The notes under the pieces: generated by a model
The model's database searches: none
Told to the model about the DNA's origin: nothing
What the model saw: the letters and a program-made list of their open reading frames with translations, nothing else
Shown: in pieces, positions 1 through 8,021 of the stretch
How positions within the stretch are numbered: the first letter of the stretch is position 1
Layout of the letters: each line of letters begins with the position of its first letter
Position numbers and translations under genes: made by a program
Assembly: GCF_013179805.1 (NCBI RefSeq)
Contig: NZ_SRRZ01000061.1
Coordinates: 30,434-43,116, forward strand
Reading direction: 5' to 3'
DNA length: 12,683 nucleotides
Source: Microcoleus asticus IPMA8
GTDB lineage: Bacteria; Cyanobacteriota; Cyanobacteriia; Cyanobacteriales; Microcoleaceae

Positions 1-214
1 CTTGCCTGTTAAATCCCACAACCGGGCTGTATTGTCCGCTGATGCCGTAGCGATGTATTTGCCGTCAGGACTAAAACTGACACTCGATACCCCCTCCTGA
101 TGTCCTTTAAATTCTTGTATCAGCTTGCCTGTTAAATCCCACAACCGGGCTGTATTGTCCGCTGATGCCGTAGCGATGTATTTGCCGTCAGGACTAAAAC
201 TGACACTCGATACC
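1..214. repeat. Identical WD40-coding direct repeats, 123-base period
   Basis: Bases 1-91 and 124-214 are identical over 91 bases, spaced by exactly 123 bases (41 codons, one WD40 blade). The unit is cut by the window edge, so more copies may lie to the left. Identity at silent sites points to recent duplication or gene conversion of blades inside the STAND gene. Confidence 0.9.
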
Positions 215-3123
215 GAACCTTGATCTCCTTTCAACCGATTTTGTTCTCGGATGTTGTCGAGAATCTGGTTGAGGGCAATCTGGGGAGTAGATATCGGATA
301 ATCTGTAAGGGAACGAACGTCTTTGACTGTAGCTTTCAGTTCTTTGCCAGTCTTCACGGCTGAGATTAAAGCATCTATTTGGTTATTGTGGAACTCAAAC
401 AGTCTCAAAGCATTACTTGCCGATCTCTCTAATTTTGTCAATTTCTGTGCTGTTCCTAACAACTCTTCTGCTTGCAGCCGCGCCTCGGCTAATATTTGCT
501 TTTCGGCTTCAGTTTGCTTGAGTTTTCCACGTAATTCTAGTAATTCCGCACCGCGCTGTTTGCGGATAAAAGGCACTAAATAATCGTGGACAAGTTGGTA
601 ACGTTCAATCGGAGTTGCTGGCACTTCTAACACCAATCCAGATTTAACGACAATCTCGATAACTAACTCTAATCTTTTTGAATCTGTTCCTAAATCTGCT
701 GGTAACTCAGCCCGAGTTTTCTGAGGACGGGTGTTGTTTTCATCTGTCAGCAAGTACAAGACAAGTTCGGCAATATCTTTATTCTCCTGGCCGCAGTCGG
801 CGATAACTTCTGCTAAAAATCCCTCAACCAGTTTGACCTTAGCCTGACTGCCTAGTTGCTGATATTCACCCAGTCGAGTAATCTGCCGTTTTTCTAGTTG
901 CGTTCCCACAATTTGCAACTCAATCGGCCGCACTTCGCGCACTTCACCTGCTAAATCTTCTACCAGCGCGTTTACCAAATCTTCGGATAAGTCAAGTTGA
1001 GAGCGTTTTGTTAAGGTTTGGAGAACAACTTTCGCATCGGGAATCGAAAATTTACCCAAGTAATAGCAGATTTTTTTATTAAGAATGTCGTTATCAATAA
1101 TTGACAAATTGCTCGCGCGGTTCCATTCTAACAAGTAGAAAAGATAATCTTCCCGCAGCGATAGGATAATTTTTAGTTCAGCAACCTTATTTAAACATTC
1201 AGCCAAAAAATCATAGAACTCTCTCCTGCTAGTTTGATCTTGATAAGCAAAGAAAAATTCCTCAAACTGGTCAAAGATTAGTACCGTCAATAAATTGCGA
1301 TTTTGATTCAGTCGCAACTGTTCCAGAATAGCTGCCGGCGTGTCAATAGGACTAGATAAACTCTCACCTTTTATTTTTTCAATTCCCGATCGCAAACGCT
1401 GACCGCAATCCCTCGCCCAATCGTGATAAGACTGCAATAAAACAGGCAATACGTCCCGCGCTTCAAAAGTGGTAACTTGCAGGGCTGGAACTAATCCCGC
1501 TTGAATAATCGAACTTTTTCCTACTCCCGACTGTCCGTGAATAATTGTCAGCTTGCAAGCAGGTGTACCTATCCGTTGAATTATCCGTTTAATATCCTGC
1601 GCCCGCCCGGAAGCGGCTGCAATTTCTTCAACAATTTCAGCTTGTGATTGACCTGATTCTAAACCGATATCAATTATTTGTTGCGGAGGCTGCAAGCGAC
1701 CGGCACCGATAAAAGCTTGCAATCCATATTTGCTTTTAACTGCTTGTTGCTCGAGTTTGATATCAAAGGCTTTTAAATATTCGCCTTGCTCAAAATAGAT
1801 AGTTCTCAACTCTTCTAAAATCCTCAGATAAAGCTGCACATCATCTTGAGGCTGGGTAATTACTTTCGCTTGTGTTAGAGTTTCTATAATCTCAAGAGGG
1901 GAAAATACAGAGTCACTCCCCCCCTTAGCCAGGGGGGGCTGGGGGGTGTTAACTGTCGAACAGGGGATAAGATTTCGCTGCCCTTTTGCCAAAAGTAGCA
2001 GATACAAACCAGTCTCTTTTTTATTTATTCCTGCTTGTGCCAAAACCGACAATGCTAATTTAGCCGATTCGCAAGCTTTTTCCCACTGAGATTGTTGCAG
2101 CGCCACCTCAGCCAAAAAGCCGTAATCTTCAGCTACTTGACTCGGAGTGCCGTAAATTTCGTGCATTTCTAAAGCTTTTTTAGCTAAAGTTTGCAACTCT
2201 TCCCAAGCTGCTAAACGCCGCAGCACTTCGCCAAGTTCGCTAATACATTTCGCAGCTAAATCGTGTCGCTGCACTTGCTCAAAACTCTCCAGAGATTGCT
2301 GTAAATACTTTCTAGCTTCTTGCCAATAAGCTTGATTGCCTGCCCGGTGCAATTCAGCTTTGCGGTTGTAAGCTTGAGCAATTTTCTGGCAGACAATTCC
2401 TTGTCTTTCTAAGTGGCGATTTTGCTGCCAAAATGTCAAACTTTGGTGATAATATTCGAGTGCTAAATCTATATCTATTTGATTTTTATGAAATTCAACT
2501 AAACCCTGAATAAATTGCCAACTAGCTTGCAATTCCTGGTCTAATGCTGCATTTAGCAAATCATTCGCCAGCGACTCCATTTCCCAGTCATCTAATTTGA
2601 AATTATCAACATCAGCAAAAGCTTGACTGGTTTGTTGTTGTAACAAATTCATCAAATCATCGGGCGGCATGGTAAACTTAATGGGAGGAGGAGCCCAAGA
2701 CTTCAAATCATTCGCCGATCGACTGAATTTAGACAGTACGGAATCCGTCACCCATAATATCAACGGAAAAACAAAATCTTGCTTGAATTGATCTCGCGCT
2801 CTATTAGCCCCCGCTAACAGGTCATCAAGAGCAACCACCGATTCTATGCCCACAACTATTAAAGCTTTCGGTGGTTGCTGCTGGACGGCATTGAGAATAG
2901 TTTGATGAAGTATTTTAGTGGCAGGCTCAAGTACTAATTCTTGATATTCAACTGTCGAGCGATCGCGCAGCTTTTCCAGCATTGCAGAACGCAAGCTAGC
3001 ATAATTGCAGCGCACTATAGTTAAAGAAAACTTTCCTTGAAAGCGGGCGATCGTCCGTACCAATGTAGAGAGCGATCGCTCATTTTCTGCTGCACTATCT
3101 TCTGCTAGATTTGAGTTGATCAT
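1..3123 (-). CDS. Large STAND-type ATPase: P-loop-like N-domain, TPR, nSTAND1, coiled coil, WD40 (C-terminus beyond window)
   Basis: The frame is open for 1041 codons from the ATG at 3123-3121 and leaves the window without a stop. Residues ~1-190 form an alpha/beta domain with strands such as SLTIVRCNY and PLILWV but no visible GKS/T, so it looks like a degenerate P-loop or regulatory domain. Residues ~205-480 are TPR-like helical pairs. From ~505 an nSTAND1 NTPase follows, with Walker A GQSGVGKS (530-537), Walker B FDQFEEF (D618) and HDYLVPF near 846. A coiled coil covers ~857-930. WD40 repeats of 41 residues start near 966 (VSFSPDGKY, NTARLWDL), and two are in view. STAND proteins are signal-dependent switches in which the beta-propeller or TPR part senses and the NTPase drives assembly. 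No nuclease or protease effector is visible here. It starts 4 bases after the AAA ATPase stop, so the two are probably co-translated. Domain calls are firm; the biological role is unknown. Confidence 0.9.
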   Translation of the reverse strand, partial: MINSNLAEDSAAENERSLSTLVRTIARFQGKFSLTIVRCNYASLRSAMLEKLRDRSTVEYQELVLEPATKILHQTILNAVQQQPPKALIVVGIESVVALDDLLAGANRARDQFKQDFVFPLILWVTDSVLSKFSRSANDLKSWAPPPIKFTMPPDDLMNLLQQQTSQAFADVDNFKLDDWEMESLANDLLNAALDQELQASWQFIQGLVEFHKNQIDIDLALEYYHQSLTFWQQNRHLERQGIVCQKIAQAYNRKAELHRAGNQAYWQEARKYLQQSLESFEQVQRHDLAAKCISELGEVLRRLAAWEELQTLAKKALEMHEIYGTPSQVAEDYGFLAEVALQQSQWEKACESAKLALSVLAQAGINKKETGLYLLLLAKGQRNLIPCSTVNTPQPPLAKGGSDSVFSPLEIIETLTQAKVITQPQDDVQLYLRILEELRTIYFEQGEYLKAFDIKLEQQAVKSKYGLQAFIGAGRLQPPQQIIDIGLESGQSQAEIVEEIAAASGRAQDIKRIIQRIGTPACKLTIIHGQSGVGKSSIIQAGLVPALQVTTFEARDVLPVLLQSYHDWARDCGQRLRSGIEKIKGESLSSPIDTPAAILEQLRLNQNRNLLTVLIFDQFEEFFFAYQDQTSRREFYDFLAECLNKVAELKIILSLREDYLFYLLEWNRASNLSIIDNDILNKKICYYLGKFSIPDAKVVLQTLTKRSQLDLSEDLVNALVEDLAGEVREVRPIELQIVGTQLEKRQITRLGEYQQLGSQAKVKLVEGFLAEVIADCGQENKDIAELVLYLLTDENNTRPQKTRAELPADLGTDSKRLELVIEIVVKSGLVLEVPATPIERYQLVHDYLVPFIRKQRGAELLELRGKLKQTEAEKQILAEARLQAEELLGTAQKLTKLERSASNALRLFEFHNNQIDALISAVKTGKELKATVKDVRSLTDYPISTPQIALNQILDNIREQNRLKGDQGSVSSVSFSPDGKYIATASADNTARLWDLTGKLIQEFKGHQEGVSSVSFSPDGKYIATASADNTARLWDLTGK
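1918..1946. repeat. G/C-run hairpin repeat inserted in frame in the STAND gene
   Basis: Seven C (1918-1924), a 7-base loop (TTAGCCA) and seven G (1932-1938) form a hairpin. CT and six more G (1941-1946) follow. This resembles, from memory, a short repeat scattered in many cyanobacterial genomes. On the coding strand it reads NTPQPPLAKGG at residues ~392-402, between TPR-like helices, and keeps the frame open. Confidence 0.7.
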
Positions 3124-3127
3124 AATT

Positions 3128-4507
3128 TCAATAATTTTGCTGCTCCCACAGCTTAAATTTGTCAGTTTCCATCAACAGCGGATTCAACGCAAACCAATTT
3201 CCTTGAGTGTCTACATATTCAAAAACCCACAGGTTTCGCAGCAAATCTTGGTATTCTTTATCTCCATTAATGCTTTGTTCTTTCACCACCTTAAACAGTA
3301 ATTCCCACCGATCATTATCAATGCCATTCTTCAGAGTGTCGCGGGAACTGCGAATCACTGATTTCAACACATTTTGCGAAATTGGAGGGTCATCTTGCTG
3401 CAAGCAACCAAACAGCATCCCCATCAAGTTTCGCAGATGCCCTCCGCTGACACGACACAATTCATCTAAAGTTTCAGGAGTGTCAAAAACTTCGGTAATT
3501 AATGTGATATGTTCCTCGGTTGGCACATCGGGAAAAGCCCGTGACATCACCATGCGCCGCAACAAATTCATCCCCTCAACACATTCGCTGCCGTCTCTCT
3601 TCTTTACTGGTACCATTGGCAAAACTTGCGGGCCAACTCCCCCTCCCAATCGATTTTTCAAAATTTCACTTTCATTGCCAAAAATCAATCCCAGTGGCAG
3701 TGTATAAACTAAATGGCAATTCAGTTTCCGCAACTGATCGCCCCGGTCAATAAAGATATATTCTGGCAACAGCCGCCCCGAGGCATTGGATTGAGAAACT
3801 ATCCGGTCTAAGTTGTCAACAATCACCACCAATCCTTTTTGACCCCGCTGCTTTAACTGATTAATTGCTACATCAATAATTTCTTGATTAATCAGTTCTA
3901 ACATTTTATTAGCTTGCGGTTCCATGTACTGTCTCAGTTTAGATCGCAAGTCGGGATTACTTTTGGTTTTGGCAGTAATTTTGGCAATACCTAAAGGCAG
4001 AGAAACTTCCAGATTTCCGTCTGTATTGCCCTTGAATTTGTTGCCAAAAAGTTCTCCTTCAGCTTCTAAAGTCACAGGAGTCTGTAAAAAATTCCAACTG
4101 TTTTTTAAGAATTCTTTAAAACCCTGGGGCTGCAAGGAAATGTTGCCCTCTTCCAAGCTTTGGGTGACTCGCCGCGCGATCGCCAACATGATATCTGTCA
4201 AATCGAGATCCATTTCATCGAGGTCTTCTGTTGACTCGAAGTAAACTACATGAAAACCCTCATCTGTCAACTCTTTTTGCAGTCGCGATAATTCAGTAGA
4301 CTTGCCGCAACCAATATGTCCGGTAAATAATTGGCAAGTCGGTTTATCTGATGACGAACGGGTAATTGTCCGTTTGAATACGTTAATAATTTTCCCGCCA
4401 CGCACCTCAGAAAAATCAATGTAATACCGCAGATCTTCGGCATGGCCTAATTTTAGGGACTCACTGGGGTTGCAGGCATTCCAGAATTTATCGAAATCTA
4501 GGCGCAT
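3128..4507 (-). CDS. AAA-type P-loop ATPase paired with the STAND protein
   Basis: This is a soluble 459-residue ATPase. Walker A is GHIGCGKS (residues 63-70). Walker B is LVVIVDNLDRI with D231 at the strand end. A sensor-2-like SGGHLRN lies at 354-360 and a predicted small helical domain follows. The order fits the ORC/STAND/KAP-like branch of AAA ATPases, and no effector domain is fused to it. The sequence matches, from memory, a cyanobacterial family found next to TPR/WD40 STAND proteins. It begins at ATG 4507-4505 with no clear Shine-Dalgarno. It ends with TGA only 4 bases before the next gene, which indicates one transcript. By inference it is a regulator, loader or partner switch for the downstream STAND protein. 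ATPase identity is firm; substrate and role are unknown. Confidence 0.9.
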   Translation of the reverse strand: MRLDFDKFWNACNPSESLKLGHAEDLRYYIDFSEVRGGKIINVFKRTITRSSSDKPTCQLFTGHIGCGKSTELSRLQKELTDEGFHVVYFESTEDLDEMDLDLTDIMLAIARRVTQSLEEGNISLQPQGFKEFLKNSWNFLQTPVTLEAEGELFGNKFKGNTDGNLEVSLPLGIAKITAKTKSNPDLRSKLRQYMEPQANKMLELINQEIIDVAINQLKQRGQKGLVVIVDNLDRIVSQSNASGRLLPEYIFIDRGDQLRKLNCHLVYTLPLGLIFGNESEILKNRLGGGVGPQVLPMVPVKKRDGSECVEGMNLLRRMVMSRAFPDVPTEEHITLITEVFDTPETLDELCRVSGGHLRNLMGMLFGCLQQDDPPISQNVLKSVIRSSRDTLKNGIDNDRWELLFKVVKEQSINGDKEYQDLLRNLWVFEYVDTQGNWFALNPLLMETDKFKLWEQQNY

Positions 4508-4638
4508 AAAATTTTCTAAATTAGTTTTTGTAGTTATTGTAGGGTGGGTCAGGGCTGAATGTTTTTACCAGAGACTAAAAATTTTTCCCGCTAAGCACTC
4601 TACGGTTAGTTAGCTGACCACCCATACGTCGAAGACTA
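4508..4638 (-). promoter_or_regulatory. Leader region of the AAA/STAND operon
   Basis: These 131 bases lie between the M20 gene stop and the ATPase start, all on the minus strand. A possible -10 (TACAAT, 4541-4536 on the minus strand) sits 28 bases before the ATG, but no good -35 was found. A weak imperfect hairpin (GGTCAG/CTAACC, near 4603-4618) has no T-tract, so it is not called a terminator. A promoter here is inferred mainly from spacing. Confidence 0.3.
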
Positions 4639-5829
4639 TTAGTGTGAACCTGGATGCTGTTTCCAATATTGGTAGGCGGCATAGGCTAAGGTGACAGCGC
4701 CGGTCACAATGGAGGCTTCATCAACCTCAAATTGCGGGTGATGGAGGGGATAGTTCGGTTTGTCAGTCAGTCCCACTCCTAAGCGAAACATAGTTCCCGG
4801 TGCGTGTTCTAAGTACATCGAAAAATCTTCCGCGCCGAGGGATGGTTCTGGTAAAATCTGGACGCGCGATCGACCTAAAGCTTCTAAAGCCGCAGTTTCG
4901 AGTAATTGCGTGAGTTTTGGGTCGTTTTGGACTCCGGGCACGCCGCGCTTGTAGGTGAGTTCGTACTTAGCGCCGTAAGTCGCGCAGACGCTGGAAACAA
5001 TTTGTTCGATCCAAGCCGGCAGTTTTTCGTGGGTTTCCGGATGCAGCGATCGCACGGTTCCCAGCAATTTTACTCGATCGGCAATTACGTTCGGCGCTCG
5101 CCCGCCGTTAATTTGCCCGATCGTCAAAACCAGTGGCCTCAAAGGATTTTGCGTGCGGCTAATTGCCTGCTGCAAAGTGGTAATTATCTGAGAAGCAATC
5201 CAAATTGCGTCGATCGCCTCGTGGGGACGCGCACCGTGGCCGGATTCGCCCATCACAATCAATTCTATGTCATCTGCTGCCGCCGTCAGGGCCCCGTGGC
5301 GGATACCGACGCAACCGCCGGGAATGGTCGGGAAAACGTGCACTCCGAGGATGCCGTCAACGTCTTGCATCGCCCCATCTTTAATCATCCATTGAGCACC
5401 TTGGGCAATCTCTTCTGCCGGCTGAAACAAGAAGCGGACGTGACCGGGCAATTTTTCCTCTAGCTGAGACAATATCATGGCTGCGCCCAAACCGACTGTG
5501 GTGTGGATGTCGTGGCCGCAGGCGTGCATGACTCCCTCGTTGCGGGAGGCAAATTCTAAGTTAGTGCGTTCTTGAATCGGCAAAGCGTCCATATCGGTGC
5601 GAATTGCCAGCCAGCGGGACTCGCTGCTGTGGCCTTTGAGTTCGCCGATCACTCCTGTTTTGCCGATTCCTTCGATCGCCCGGACTCCGCTGGAAGCGAG
5701 AACTCCGGTTACATAGGCTGCGGTTTGATATTCTTGGCCGCTGAGTTCGGGGTGGGAGTGAATGTGGCGGCGAATTTCGATTAAGCGGGGTGCTAGGGTG
5801 GCGGCTAATTCTTTGATGCGGGGAAGCAT
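4639..5829 (-). CDS. M20D family metallo-amidohydrolase (N-acyl-amino-acid / hippurate hydrolase type)
   Basis: This 396-residue cytoplasmic enzyme is full length for the M20D family, which removes acyl groups from N-acyl amino acids or related amides with two metal ions. Family motifs are all present: MHACGHDIHT with metal-ligand C104 and H106, FQPAEE with the catalytic base and metal Glu (139/140), GVHV (H164), GHGARPHEAIDA of the lid domain (197-208), and PLHHPQF with the last His ligand (363/364). The start is ATG 5829-5827, with MLPRIKELAA as a natural beginning, but no clear ribosome site precedes it. It is divergent from the membrane glycosyltransferase gene and lies 131 bases upstream of the AAA/STAND pair on the same strand. 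It is probably an independent housekeeping gene. The true substrate cannot be read from sequence. Confidence 0.95.
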   Translation of the reverse strand: MLPRIKELAATLAPRLIEIRRHIHSHPELSGQEYQTAAYVTGVLASSGVRAIEGIGKTGVIGELKGHSSESRWLAIRTDMDALPIQERTNLEFASRNEGVMHACGHDIHTTVGLGAAMILSQLEEKLPGHVRFLFQPAEEIAQGAQWMIKDGAMQDVDGILGVHVFPTIPGGCVGIRHGALTAAADDIELIVMGESGHGARPHEAIDAIWIASQIITTLQQAISRTQNPLRPLVLTIGQINGGRAPNVIADRVKLLGTVRSLHPETHEKLPAWIEQIVSSVCATYGAKYELTYKRGVPGVQNDPKLTQLLETAALEALGRSRVQILPEPSLGAEDFSMYLEHAPGTMFRLGVGLTDKPNYPLHHPQFEVDEASIVTGAVTLAYAAYQYWKQHPGSH

Positions 5830-6132
5830 GAATTTAGTTGGGGAGTGCGGTACAAGCTGTAGTCAACTAGGTTAACGCATATGTTTGGGGGTGAACAGGG
5901 TTACAAGGGACAAAAGTGCGATCGGGCTTTTAGATGGCAATGCTATTTTGTTTGTGAATAAGATTTCTTTTTCTAACCGCAGAGGGCGCAGAGGGCGCAG
6001 AGAAAAGAGATAAAAGAGAGTGAGGCAAAAACCCGGAACAAAAGTCTATATTCTAGGTTCAAATGCTGATTTTTAGTTGAGTTTTTCTGGTTGTGATATC
6101 ATCAAAGAGTAAATTTATTAAAATTCTTCCCT
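5830..6132. other. Divergent intergenic region
   Basis: These 303 bases lie between two divergent start codons and must hold both promoters. No strong sigma-70 pair was found on the minus side. On the plus side, TTGAGT (6077-6082) and TATCAT (6097-6102) are only 14 bases apart, so this is a weak candidate. A GCAGAGGGC tandem repeat lies in the middle. No ORF or RNA gene was recognised. Confidence 0.5.
5979..6003. repeat. Short tandem repeat GCAGAGGGC
   Basis: There are two full 9-base units (5979-5987, 5988-5996) and a partial third (5997-6003), preceded by CTAACC and followed by an A/G-rich tail. Very similar strings are common, from memory, in intergenic DNA of filamentous cyanobacteria. 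It is a likely genomic repeat with no assigned function. Confidence 0.65.
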
Positions 6133-7611
6133 ATGATTAGCTTGGGCTTATGGAATGTAATTATTCTCATTATAATTGCTTTGTTTCTAAAATTTAATTG
6201 GCGATTAGATAGCGAAAAAACAGCATGGCAAGATTCTTTGTTTTTAAAACATCCTTCGATCCAAAGGTTGACTCAGTTTTTTAGTCAACCTATCGTTAAC
6301 TTTATTTTGCAAGCAGTTATTGTATTAGTTCTCACCCGATTTCTCACTTATACCGGTTGGTTGGTTTACAATCTGACTAATCGGCCAGATCCGCCTTACT
6401 GGGATTTTAAGTGGTTTTATGTAGCGAGTAGATTAGCCCATCAGCATTTGAGTCCCTTTAATGTCGAGGTGTTTAACAGCGGTTTCTGTAGCATCACAAA
6501 AGTGTGCGGGTTTATTCCATCTTTTGTTTATCCACCTAACATTATTCCTTCGCTGTGGTTTTTGGGCTATTTCCCGATGAAGACTGCATTCACAATCTGG
6601 ACTTGGCTGCATCTTATTGCCACAGGTTTTGTTTTATGGGGAGCGAATATCTTGTTGGAGTCGCACTCACGAGCTTTTCGGACTATTTGTAGTATATCAG
6701 TTGCATTCCTCTACGGTTTTGTCTTCGATCTTCAAGTTGGCAATGTGGCAACTTTTATTGCCGTTCTGCTGTTATGGATGTTTATTTATGCTAGAAAAAA
6801 TCAGGATGTAATTGCCGGACTTTTATTAGGAGTTGCCCTTTTTAAACCAACCTTAGTTATATTGTTTATTCCTTATTTTTTAATCAAAAGACGGTTTCAG
6901 CTAGTTTTTATATCTCTAGTCACGGTAACTTGTTTGGCAGTTATAGGTCTAGCTGTAACGGGCAATTCTTTAACAGGATTTATACAGGATGCGACTCGTG
7001 GATTTCCACTCTGGCTCAACGATCCATCGAATAATGCTTATATTTCTATGAGTCGCCTTGATTTAAGGGTTATGGGGCCGAGATTTTTCCCCGATAGTCC
7101 CTTCGTGGCGAAGCTATTTTCTAACTTGATAATTCTGTTGCTAGTTGGTTTAGTGAGTTGGTATTTTTACAAAAAACAATCTCGCAATGCTTGGTCAAAA
7201 AAAGTTGACTTATCTGAAATGGTGCTAATTTCTACTTTGAGTATTGCTATCAATTATTCTCAGCCAACCAGTTCTGTGATGTTAGCGCCGGCGGTGGTTT
7301 TTTTGCTGAATGATTTATGCTTTCAGATTAAAAATTGTGCCTTTTCTAGGCAAAGAATGTCGGTTTGGTTATTGGGGGTTGGCTGTGTCATGGTGCAAAC
7401 CGCTGTGATTCATGGCGGGCTGTTGGTGTTTCTAGGAAAGCAGTGGAACTGGAAGGGCGGGGAATTGCCTTATTTGTTTAAAGTAACTATTTTTTCACTA
7501 CCGAGTTATGCGATTTTAGGTCTTACGTTAAGTGTTTTAGTCTTAGCAATTACATCTCTTGGTCAAAAACAGGTTGCTGAATTTGACCCTTTGGATCGGG
7601 TTTCGGGTTAG
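6133..7611 (+). CDS. Polytopic membrane glycosyltransferase, GT87/DUF2029-like
   Basis: This 492-residue integral membrane protein has roughly ten or more hydrophobic helices (e.g. 3-20, 54-80, 153-172, 185-220, 226-250, 257-277, 330-346, 363-395, 409-435, 450-475). After the second helix a loop has YWDFKWFY (89-96), where D91 is a candidate GT-C catalytic Asp. FVYPP (131-135) and GLLLGVALFKPT (229-240) match the DUF2029/GT87 pattern. Family members transfer sugars, often mannose or arabinose, from polyprenyl-phosphate donors outside the inner membrane. The start at ATG 6133 has little ribosome-site support. The gene is monocistronic by context: a divergent neighbour upstream and a convergent ribbon-helix-helix gene 87 bases downstream, with no convincing terminator between. 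The fold class is likely; donor and acceptor are unknown. Confidence 0.8.
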   Translation: MISLGLWNVIILIIIALFLKFNWRLDSEKTAWQDSLFLKHPSIQRLTQFFSQPIVNFILQAVIVLVLTRFLTYTGWLVYNLTNRPDPPYWDFKWFYVASRLAHQHLSPFNVEVFNSGFCSITKVCGFIPSFVYPPNIIPSLWFLGYFPMKTAFTIWTWLHLIATGFVLWGANILLESHSRAFRTICSISVAFLYGFVFDLQVGNVATFIAVLLLWMFIYARKNQDVIAGLLLGVALFKPTLVILFIPYFLIKRRFQLVFISLVTVTCLAVIGLAVTGNSLTGFIQDATRGFPLWLNDPSNNAYISMSRLDLRVMGPRFFPDSPFVAKLFSNLIILLLVGLVSWYFYKKQSRNAWSKKVDLSEMVLISTLSIAINYSQPTSSVMLAPAVVFLLNDLCFQIKNCAFSRQRMSVWLLGVGCVMVQTAVIHGGLLVFLGKQWNWKGGELPYLFKVTIFSLPSYAILGLTLSVLVLAITSLGQKQVAEFDPLDRVSG

Positions 7612-7698
7612 AGGAAAAACAAAACCCAACTCCAACACAAAATAAACGGCCTGACAGGTTGGCAGTTGAGAATGACTCATCAGCGTAGAGATCAAAGG

Positions 7699-7911
7699 TT
7701 AATTGCTGCTGGGTTCATCTTCTGTAGTTTTTTTAGCCAAGTAAGCATCTACAGCTTCAGAGACAATCCGACTTACGAGATTGCTGACTGTCCGGTCTTC
7801 TTTCTTGGCCCAATCTTCCAAGACGTTATAGGCGTTTGGAGGAACGTAGCTGGTGACTCGTTTTAGGTTTTTTGCTGGCAAGTTAGGCAACTGGGAATTT
7901 ACTTCATACAT
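7699..7911 (-). CDS. Small ribbon-helix-helix (CopG-like) protein
   Basis: This 70-residue protein starts at ATG 7911-7909. The open frame extends 41 codons upstream, but that part (rich in Cys, Arg and Val) looks untranslated. The core has the RHH layout: a strand KRVTSYVPP (near 17-25), helix 1 NAYNVLEDWAKKED, a turn RTVSNLVSRI, and helix 2 ending EAVDAYLAKK. Such proteins dimerise and bind operator DNA through the paired strand, often as antitoxins or autorepressors. No toxin gene is adjacent. An inverted repeat 4 bases upstream of the start (7916-7932) could be its operator. It is convergent with the glycosyltransferase gene and divergent from the small gene at 8052. A second, decayed RHH gene with the same N-terminal LPAK lies at 8343-8571. 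Confidence 0.75.
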   Translation of the reverse strand: MYEVNSQLPNLPAKNLKRVTSYVPPNAYNVLEDWAKKEDRTVSNLVSRIVSEAVDAYLAKKTTEDEPSSN

Positions 7912-7915
7912 CGAT

Positions 7916-7932
7916 CGTACTTTCTTTGTACG
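7916..7932. promoter_or_regulatory. Candidate operator for the RHH protein
   Basis: The inverted repeat CGTAC-N7-GTACG lies directly upstream of the RHH start codon, where autorepression by RHH proteins usually acts. This rests on position and symmetry only; no matching second site was found. Confidence 0.3.
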
Positions 7933-7985
7933 CCTCTTGCATAGTGTCACTCGGTGTGATACCGTGTAATTAGTCAAACACAAAA

Positions 7986-8021
7986 CCCCCACCGGCCAGA
8001 CTCGCAATCGTTCGGTGGGGG
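7986..8021. other. G/C-rich hairpin upstream of repeat A
   Basis: CCCCCACCG (7986-7994) pairs perfectly with CGGTGGGGG (8013-8021) across an 18-base loop. On the plus strand it would lie in the leader of the small gene at 8052. On the minus strand it is followed by GGTTTTGTGTTTG-like sequence ahead of the RHH gene. It could be a terminator, an attenuator or an insulating hairpin. Its right arm ends at the left boundary of repeat A. Confidence 0.45.

Noticed and set aside
323..583. 86-codon plus-strand frame
   Set aside because: It is antisense to the coiled-coil part of the STAND gene, which is open through the whole region.
3207..3707. 166-codon plus-strand frame
   Set aside because: It lies wholly opposite the AAA ATPase gene, and its composition is an antisense shadow without any recognisable motif.
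4906..5463. 185-codon plus-strand frame
   Set aside because: It is antisense to the M20D gene, whose catalytic motifs are all on the minus strand.
5979..6003. CRISPR array
   Set aside because: The units are 9 bases and contiguous, with no spacers.
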